Source: Burkholderiaceae bacterium
GTDB taxonomy: Bacteria > Pseudomonadota > Gammaproteobacteria > Burkholderiales > Burkholderiaceae_D
DNA: 39,579 nucleotides
Direction of reading: 5' to 3'
Assembly: GCA_018262475.1 (NCBI GenBank)
Contig: JAGSYW010000005.1
Span: 1-39,579, forward strand
In this document: positions 34,243 to 39,579 of the stretch, one piece after another
Numbering within the stretch: the first letter of the stretch is position 1
Layout: every line of letters begins with the position of its first letter
The notes under the pieces: generated by a model
Seen by the model: only the letters and a program-made list of their open reading frames with translations
The model's database searches: none
Told to the model about the DNA's origin: nothing
Translations under genes and position numbers: made by a program

Positions 34243-35340
34243 ATGGCTAGCAGAAAAATCCAGAATGAACGCATTGTCGAGAAGAACATCACAGTCCGCT
34301 GCGACGGTTTTTCTTACCGTGTTCGGTTGACAATTAATGGCGCACGCATAAATCAAACATTTGACACGCTCCAGGAAGCCCGTGCGTACCGAGATCGGAT
34401 GCGAGCTGACGCCGCAACTGATCCGACACATCGACTTGTCATCGAAGCAAAGCAGAGGAAAGAAGAAGCTGCCAAGCTTACCCTGAGTGATTTGCTGGAT
34501 CGTTATCGCGACGAAATCACCCCGACGAAGAAGAGCGCCCCGGTCGAAGTTACCAAAATTGCAAAGCTGAAACGGTATGAAATATCCAGGCTGCCCGTTG
34601 CCTTGGTTGGCAGAGACGCCATTGTTCACTTCATGAGCACTGCAAGGCGCGAGAAGTGGTCAGACAACAATTTAAGGAAGTATTTAATGCTGCTGTCGGC
34701 CGTCTTTGAGGCTGGCAAAAAGCGCTGGGGCATGAATCTCGACAACCCCATACGAAAGGTTGAAATTCCAAGCAATGGCAAAGCACGCGAACGCAGGCTT
34801 GAAAACGGCGAATTTGAGCGGCTGAATGCCGAGCTCAAGAAAGCCCGAAACCCATTTATGTCATCAATATTCGAGTTTGCCGTTGAAACCGCCTCCAGAC
34901 GAGGCGAGATCCTTAAGCTGAAGCGAAAAGACATCGACTTGAAAAACGCAACAGCCATTCTGCGCGACACGAAAAATGGTGAAAGCCGAGTAATCCCACT
35001 CTCAAACCAAGCGATCAGAATCCTTGAGGGTTTGCCGGCGGCCATTAACGGCTTGGTGTTCCCGGTTACAGAGGAGCAACTGAGACAAGCCTTTGTTGCT
35101 GCGAAAACGAGAGCCAGAAAAAAGTACGAGGCGGAGTGTGCTAGTGAAAAGATTGACCCGCAACCTGGCTATATTTCCACGCTACGTTTTCATGATCTAC
35201 GCCATGAGGCCACCAGCAGATTTTTTGAGAAGGAGCTGAATCTGATGGAGGTTGCTTCGATTACCGGTCACAAGACATTACAAATGCTCAAACGGTATAC
35301 ACATTTGAGGGCGACTGAGCTAGCAAGGAAGTTAAACTAG
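34243..35340 (+). CDS. int: Tyrosine-type integrase of an integrated element
   Basis: Start ATG 34243 gives 365 residues (TTG at 34222 is possible). An arm-binding N-terminal region (about 10-65, FSYRVRLTINGARINQTFDTLQEARAYRD) and an SAM-like core-binding domain (about 78-180) precede the catalytic domain. All six catalytic positions are visible: Arg219 in TASRRGE, Lys244 in DTKNGESR, His317 and Arg320 in FHDLRHEA, His343 in ITGHKT, Tyr352 in KRYTHL. It is therefore probably active. It starts about 110 bp from the tRNA-Leu fragment, its presumed attachment site, and reads into the element. Confidence 0.92.
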   Translation: MASRKIQNERIVEKNITVRCDGFSYRVRLTINGARINQTFDTLQEARAYRDRMRADAATDPTHRLVIEAKQRKEEAAKLTLSDLLDRYRDEITPTKKSAPVEVTKIAKLKRYEISRLPVALVGRDAIVHFMSTARREKWSDNNLRKYLMLLSAVFEAGKKRWGMNLDNPIRKVEIPSNGKARERRLENGEFERLNAELKKARNPFMSSIFEFAVETASRRGEILKLKRKDIDLKNATAILRDTKNGESRVIPLSNQAIRILEGLPAAINGLVFPVTEEQLRQAFVAAKTRARKKYEAECASEKIDPQPGYISTLRFHDLRHEATSRFFEKELNLMEVASITGHKTLQMLKRYTHLRATELARKLN

Positions 35341-35422
35341 TATAGATGAGCGTCCGCACGACAAAACGCCGAACCACATATGGCCAGCTTACCGCAAATT
35401 TTATGCCGACTAATAATTAAAA

Positions 35423-36817
35423 ATGAATAATCCCTCCAAAAAAAAGAAAACACTTGCTCCGCAAACCAGCAAAAATGACATCGACGTTAAAGAATTTTTA
35501 GCCCTATTCAAAATAATCAAAGCCATTCCATTAAAAAGCATTCTTGCTTTTTCATCCTTTGCTGGTGGACTACCTATCGTAGGCTATTTCGTATATATCA
35601 GTTATCAGCCCAGTCTTGACGCGTCAAGCCTCTCATTTCTTATTTCTCAAGCATTACTCGCAAGCGGCCTTATCGCTCTAGTGTTTTCTTCTTTATTCGC
35701 GACCGCTTTAATTGCTTCAGGTTCACCGGCAGCCAACCCGAATAACAAAGAGAACCAAGATAAGAAAGGAAGAATTACTGCATTCTTACTGGTTATGTTG
35801 GCACATTTTCCCATATTATTCATGGCATTCGCTCAGGAGAGCCAATGGTGGTGGTTGGGATTCGGCGGCTGTATTTTCACGTACGCCTCAATTTCCTTGT
35901 ATCGATACATACTAATCAAAAAAACCAGAGAGGCCCCTGCTGAATGTGAAACCAAACATGACGCCGGGTTAGAAAATAAGCAAACAACGAACGAACGAGA
36001 TTGCTCGCAAGAGCAGCCATCCGAGTTGGTAAAAAATGACCAGAAAATTGATCCCAAAATGCGCCCCGGTCGCTTTTACTTAGAGCACCCTGTCAACGCA
36101 TTTGTTATGGTTATTAGCGCACCAGTCGTCTTAGTGCTAATGAGTCTGATAAAAATGTCGCCTGACGCCAATCAAAGTAGTAACTTTGAACTATTGCTCA
36201 TATGGGGCTTATTTGCAGCAGCAAACGGCCTGCTCGCAATATCAAAAACAATGGGATTGTTTTCTAAAGTGATAATCGCATGTAGTGTAATTTTTTTCAC
36301 TCTTGCATATTTCCGTCTTCTACACTTTCCAGTTACAGCCATCGCCAGAATCATAGGGATTGGTCAAATTGCCAATGCCGATCTGACTCTCTCAGAATCC
36401 CGCTGTTTAATAGTTCAACGTCAATTAAATGCTGCTGGCATGCAAGACGTGCTAACTTGCCAAGGAAACAAACCCAACAGAATCGAGAGCGTGGCTGCTG
36501 ACGCATCAAAAATGAATGATTATTCAAATTTTCCAGGCGTCCTCAAGAATGTCATGCTTCTGAGCAGAGTTGGCACAGAATACTATATCGAAATATCGAA
36601 ACAAAAAAAGCCTATATCATCCACTCAGAGAGGCACATCTGCAGCAAACGAACCATTATTGACACCATCAAGCAAAGTACAAACTTCTAGCGGAGCCAAC
36701 GAATTGCCAGAAAGAATCATCGTTCGCCTCAACATTCCCAAAACCGATGCTTCCGAATTAGTGTATCAACACCAATCTAAATCTACTAATAACGTTGCCG
36801 CCAGCAGACCTCGGTAA
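35423..36817 (+). CDS. Multi-pass membrane protein of unknown function (island cargo)
   Basis: 464 residues, A+T-rich coding. About seven membrane segments, near residues 38-60, 70-98, 117-137, 142-164, 222-243, 255-274 and 281-303. A basic N-terminus (KKKK) and a hydrophilic loop 165-220 interrupt them. The C-terminal 150 residues are soluble, with SRCLIVQRQLNAAGMQDVLTCQG and YYIEISKQKK. I recognise no family. It lies 82 bp after the integrase on the same strand, so it may be a co-acquired cargo gene. No good ribosome-binding site precedes the ATG; the reading frame itself is long and clearly protein-like. Confidence 0.7.
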   Translation: MNNPSKKKKTLAPQTSKNDIDVKEFLALFKIIKAIPLKSILAFSSFAGGLPIVGYFVYISYQPSLDASSLSFLISQALLASGLIALVFSSLFATALIASGSPAANPNNKENQDKKGRITAFLLVMLAHFPILFMAFAQESQWWWLGFGGCIFTYASISLYRYILIKKTREAPAECETKHDAGLENKQTTNERDCSQEQPSELVKNDQKIDPKMRPGRFYLEHPVNAFVMVISAPVVLVLMSLIKMSPDANQSSNFELLLIWGLFAAANGLLAISKTMGLFSKVIIACSVIFFTLAYFRLLHFPVTAIARIIGIGQIANADLTLSESRCLIVQRQLNAAGMQDVLTCQGNKPNRIESVAADASKMNDYSNFPGVLKNVMLLSRVGTEYYIEISKQKKPISSTQRGTSAANEPLLTPSSKVQTSSGANELPERIIVRLNIPKTDASELVYQHQSKSTNNVAASRPR

Positions 36818-37016
36818 ATTTTTAGTATCGTGGACATATCGGCTACGCCGACACCGGTGGACAAACTGATGGACAAGCCATGGATGGCTCTCGCCACCCA
36901 CAACTTGCCCACAAGCTTGACCACCCTTGCCCACTACTCTGATTTTCCCATCACGATTTTTCAATAAAAACAATGATGATTGGGTTAGGCGCGACCAAAT
37001 AACCTCACGAACAAGA

Positions 37017-38216
37017 TCACCTAGCGGCCGCAACGCGCTGACGCTGCGTTTCAATCTTGGGCATCATTTCGTTCCTGGTGAGCGATGCCAAAATTAAGCC
37101 CAGACGGATATCTTGCTGCTCCATCCTGCGAAACATTTGATACAGCATTTCATTTGCAAACGCCTGCATGTAAATGCCCTCACGCTGTAACTTGGTCGGA
37201 TCGGCTTCAGCACCCATCGCAATAATCCAGTACGGATTACGGAAACGCCGGCCAGCCTCAAAATCCTGCAACTCTGCAAGGCTCATGGTGCCGGTGCTCT
37301 TGGCCACTTTGGATGCAGTCGCGTCATAGTATTTTGCGGCCCCTTCAGCTTTCTTGAGCTCGTTAATCAGCGCTTGGCTGCCAGAAAATGGAACACGTGC
37401 TGCAATCGCATCAAACGCCGGCTTTTCGGCTGCACTCATGTTGGCCTGATATGCCTTCTGCATGGCGATATAAAGCCTCCCCTGCTCCGTGTTGGCCTCT
37501 GCCTTCGTCAAGTGCTCTGGGCCATGCGGATCGACCGACAGCGACGCATAGGCACGCCCGGCCTCTTCCTGTTCCTTGCTAAAGGTCATGTCTGGCTCTT
37601 TGCCTGGCTTGCCAGCACCGGTCAGCAACGATTCGATATTGGCATCACCGTCGGGCATATTGGTCGCGTTGCAGCCGGCATAACCAATTTTGTTCTCTAC
37701 GACACTGCAATACTTTTCGCTGTGGATCGCATAGGTTTGCTTGCGTGTACCTTCCACCGTCGGAATAGGGTCAGCCATTTTTCTTGCCAGCGTCGCACTA
37801 GACGGCGCGCTACCGCCACCGCCACGGCGATAGCTGGATGAACGACTCGCACTATTCGTCAAGGCTGTAGCAACGAAATTGCTGCTACTACTGGCGCATG
37901 GGTCAACCGGCAATTCTGTCGTGCGCTCGATTCGTTCTTTTTCAGTTTTTCGCTGCACCTCAATGGCCATTTCGCGCTGGCTATTGCTGGCCTGAGCAAT
38001 TGACTCGGAAACTTTCGATCCGACGTTGGCCAAGTTGTTGTTAATCATCTGGAGTAGCGCCGTGAGCGAAGCCGTCGATGTCTCAATTGCTGACTTTACC
38101 CCTTCGTGCATCTTGTTCACCGCACCCACAACACAACCGTCGCAAACTGCTAATGCAGGACTGCTGACGGCAAATAGCGCGCCTGAGATCAACACCGTGA
38201 TAATTTTCTTTTTCAT
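37017..38216 (-). CDS. Secreted protein, possibly conjugation-related
   Basis: 399 residues with a clear signal peptide (MKKKIITVLISGALFAVSSPALA). The mature part begins VCDGCVVGAV with two close cysteines. A likely coiled-coil stretch (about 35-105) is rich in S, N, Q and E; a serine/glycine linker (SSSYRRGGGGSAPSS) and a long helical C-terminal domain follow (YDATASKVAKS, IYMQAFANEMLYQMFRRMEQQDIRLGL). The overall plan resembles periplasmic proteins of conjugative type IV secretion/pilus clusters on integrative elements, but I cannot name a family. No other transfer genes are in the window. It could be a lone remnant or an effector of unknown role. Confidence 0.68.
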   Translation of the reverse strand: MKKKIITVLISGALFAVSSPALAVCDGCVVGAVNKMHEGVKSAIETSTASLTALLQMINNNLANVGSKVSESIAQASNSQREMAIEVQRKTEKERIERTTELPVDPCASSSSNFVATALTNSASRSSSYRRGGGGSAPSSATLARKMADPIPTVEGTRKQTYAIHSEKYCSVVENKIGYAGCNATNMPDGDANIESLLTGAGKPGKEPDMTFSKEQEEAGRAYASLSVDPHGPEHLTKAEANTEQGRLYIAMQKAYQANMSAAEKPAFDAIAARVPFSGSQALINELKKAEGAAKYYDATASKVAKSTGTMSLAELQDFEAGRRFRNPYWIIAMGAEADPTKLQREGIYMQAFANEMLYQMFRRMEQQDIRLGLILASLTRNEMMPKIETQRQRVAAAR

Positions 38217-38295
38217 GGTTTAGGGCTCTTCTTTTGTTGAGGTTGTTCGAGTTTTCTCAGTGCTTCTTGATAGTTTTGGTCAAAAATTTCATTGC

Positions 38296-38476
38296 TGTTG
38301 GCGCTGACCGAAAACTGACCCACTTTATGGGGTAATGCTGATTCAAAATTGACCCAGGTGTATAACCGGCCTGTCTAATTATTAGGCAGTAGAAAGAGGT
38401 GATCACTATGGAAATTTTGGGCAAGACAAGAAGGATGCATTATCGCGACAAGATGTCGCTGCATCAGATAACCAAG
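38296..38476 (+). mobile_element. istA: IS21-family left-end fragment with truncated istA
   Basis: Two copies of AAAAYTGACCCA (38311-38322 and 38345-38356) are the repeated TGACCCA motifs found in IS21-type ends. Behind an AGAGGTGAT site, ATG 38408 opens MEILGKTRRMHYRDKMSLHQITK, the N-terminus of IstA transposases. After 23 codons the similarity stops abruptly at about 38476, where integrase sequence begins in another frame. Only the left end and the first codons remain; the rest of istA, istB and the right end are gone. Confidence 0.75.
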
Positions 38477-39520
38477 TCTGGTGGATTGACTTCGTTGCGC
38501 CAAATGGACAGCGAATACGCCAATCTGCTGGGACTGGCAACAAAACCCAAGCGCAAGAGCTGCACGACAAACTGAAAGCTGAGGCGTGGCGCGTTTATAA
38601 ACTCGGTGAGCGGCCGCAAAGAACGTGGAATGATGCGGTCGTTCGCTGGCTGAAGGAACGCTCGGACAAGGCAACCATCAATGATGGATAAGGCGCGGTT
38701 TCGTTGGCTGCATCCTTACTTTGGCGGGAAACCTTTGGAAGCCATCACGCGAACGCTGATAGACAAAGTCACCGAAGCCAAACTTGCTGAGGGCGTAAGC
38801 AACTCGACAGCAAACAGGTTGTTGGAAGTCATCAGGGCGATTCTTCGCAAATGCGTGAATGACTGGGAATGGTTGGATAAAGCGCCCCATGTGCGAATGC
38901 TCAAGGAGCCTGCCCGCCGCATCCGGTTTCTGACTCATGCCGAAGCGGAACGGTTGATTGCCGTTTTGCCGGTTCACTTGGCGGATATGGCGGTGTTTGC
39001 ATTGGCAACAGGATTGCGGCAAGCCAATATCACCGGGTTGCCCTGGTCGCAAGTTGATCTTGTCCGGCGCTTGGCATGGATTCATCCAGACCAAGCAAAA
39101 GCGAGAAAGGCTATTGCTGTGCCATTAAACGATGATGCGGTTGCCTGCATCAGCAAACAGCTAGGGAAGCATCCTGAGCGTGTTTTCAGCTTCCGTGGCA
39201 GGCCCATCACGCAAGTGAGCACCAAAGCGTGGTATGCCGCACTGGAACGCGCAGGCATCGAGGATTTCCGATGGCATGACCTTCGACATACTTGGGCAAG
39301 CTGGCATGTGCAAGGCGGTACGCCTTTATATGCACTGCAGGAGTTAGGCGGCTGGGAAAGTCCGGAGATGGTGCGGCGGTACGCGCATCTGTCGGCGGAT
39401 CACCTCGCACCTTATGCTAACCAGCTAGCGATGCTGCGAAAACCGTGTGACGCGGAGAAAGGCACAAATCCGTCACAAGGGCCAGAAAAGCAAAAAGGCC
39501 AACTACCGTTAAGCAGTTGA
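38477..39520 (+). pseudogene. int: Tyrosine integrase, decayed: 5' end lost and frameshifted
   Basis: Frame 1 from 38476 reads VWWIDFVAPNGQRIRQSAGT and goes on with KTQAQELHDKLKAEAWR and WNDAVVRWLKERSDKAT, a normal phage-type integrase N-terminal region without a start codon. Near 38683-38688 it stops (G-TAA). The match continues in frame 2 as DKARFRWLHPYFGGK, so one extra base (GATGGAT for GATGAT) explains the break. The catalytic domain (ORF 38681-39520) is complete: TGLRQANI, HDLRHTW, LGGWESPEMVRRYAHLS with the tyrosine. The start was replaced by the IS21 fragment. The stop lies 17 bases from the tRNA-fMet 3' end, its probable attachment site. Confidence 0.82.
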
Positions 39521-39524
39521 CCTT
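39495..39524 (-). terminator. Terminator of tRNA-fMet overlapping the integrase stop
   Basis: AAGGTCAACT/AGTTGGCCTT stem (one G-T pair) followed on the minus strand by TTTTTGCTTTT. It lies 13 bp after the tRNA CCA end, and the integrase TGA (39518-39520) sits inside it. Confidence 0.65.
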
Positions 39525-39537
39525 CAAGCGTAATGTC

Positions 39538-39579
<42 letters not shown>

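Noticed and set aside
36758-37054. 98-codon minus-strand ORF between the two island cargo genes
   Set aside because: It overlaps the ends of both neighbours, lacks a ribosome-binding site, and its composition (R, V, G, W) looks random.

Overview
The window looks like a chromosomal segment of a betaproteobacterium of the order Burkholderiales, most likely an Oxalobacteraceae member (Herminiimonas/Janthinobacterium type). The evidence is gene content: an sbp-cysT-cysW-cysA-cysB operon ending in its own regulator, CysK paired with a rhodanese, short CbiX, AzlCD, and MetY. Core genes are GC-rich. Taxonomy is inferred, since no rRNA or marker gene is present.

Layout. (1) 1-409: 3' end of a uroporphyrinogen-III C-methyltransferase gene (siroheme branch). 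(2) 410-7260: an accessory stretch with two small phage-like ORFs, an A+T-rich DUF2846-type lipoprotein, a perfect 20-bp palindrome, an overlapping gene pair (membrane GGDEF/EAL protein plus periplasmic solute-binding protein), a secreted DKNYY-repeat protein, and a cluster of short hairpins resembling an IS200/IS605 end. (3) 7261-12591: sulfur assimilation resumes with CbiX and a divergent orphan sulfate-binding protein, then an SDR protein, rhodanese, cysK and a YfcF-like GST. (4) 12641-16508: a PocR-PAS-PAS-(dead GGDEF)-EAL protein and the AzlCD exporter. (5) 16734-21493: the sulfate/thiosulfate ABC transporter operon with cysB (minus strand). (6) 21985-28544: a secreted protein of unknown function, an M20 amidohydrolase, and ribD-ribE. 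(7) 26100-30561: a two-gene molybdenum formate dehydrogenase operon with a GltD-like diaphorase partner. (8) 31037-33809: metY, an MgtC-family protein and a FUSC-type membrane protein. (9) 34011-39579: integrated accessory DNA. It starts at a 3' fragment of tRNA-Leu(CAA) next to a complete tyrosine integrase, carries two cargo genes of unknown function, and ends with an IS21 fragment fused to a decayed second integrase beside tRNA-fMet, which the window edge cuts.

How it fits together. Much of the window serves sulfur metabolism: sulfate uptake (two Sbp paralogues, CysTWA), siroheme synthesis for sulfite reductase (SUMT, CbiX), sulfide incorporation (CysK, MetY), sulfane handling (rhodanese) and control (CysB). 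The two sbp genes share a promoter architecture: a 12-bp identical block, a TCGTT block and a TATAA -10, all at the same offsets and at nearly the same distance from the start codon. This is probably a CysB-dependent promoter. The least explained parts are the ligand-binding/c-di-GMP gene pair at 2159-5391, the integrated region at 34-39.5 kb, and several intergenic inverted repeats.
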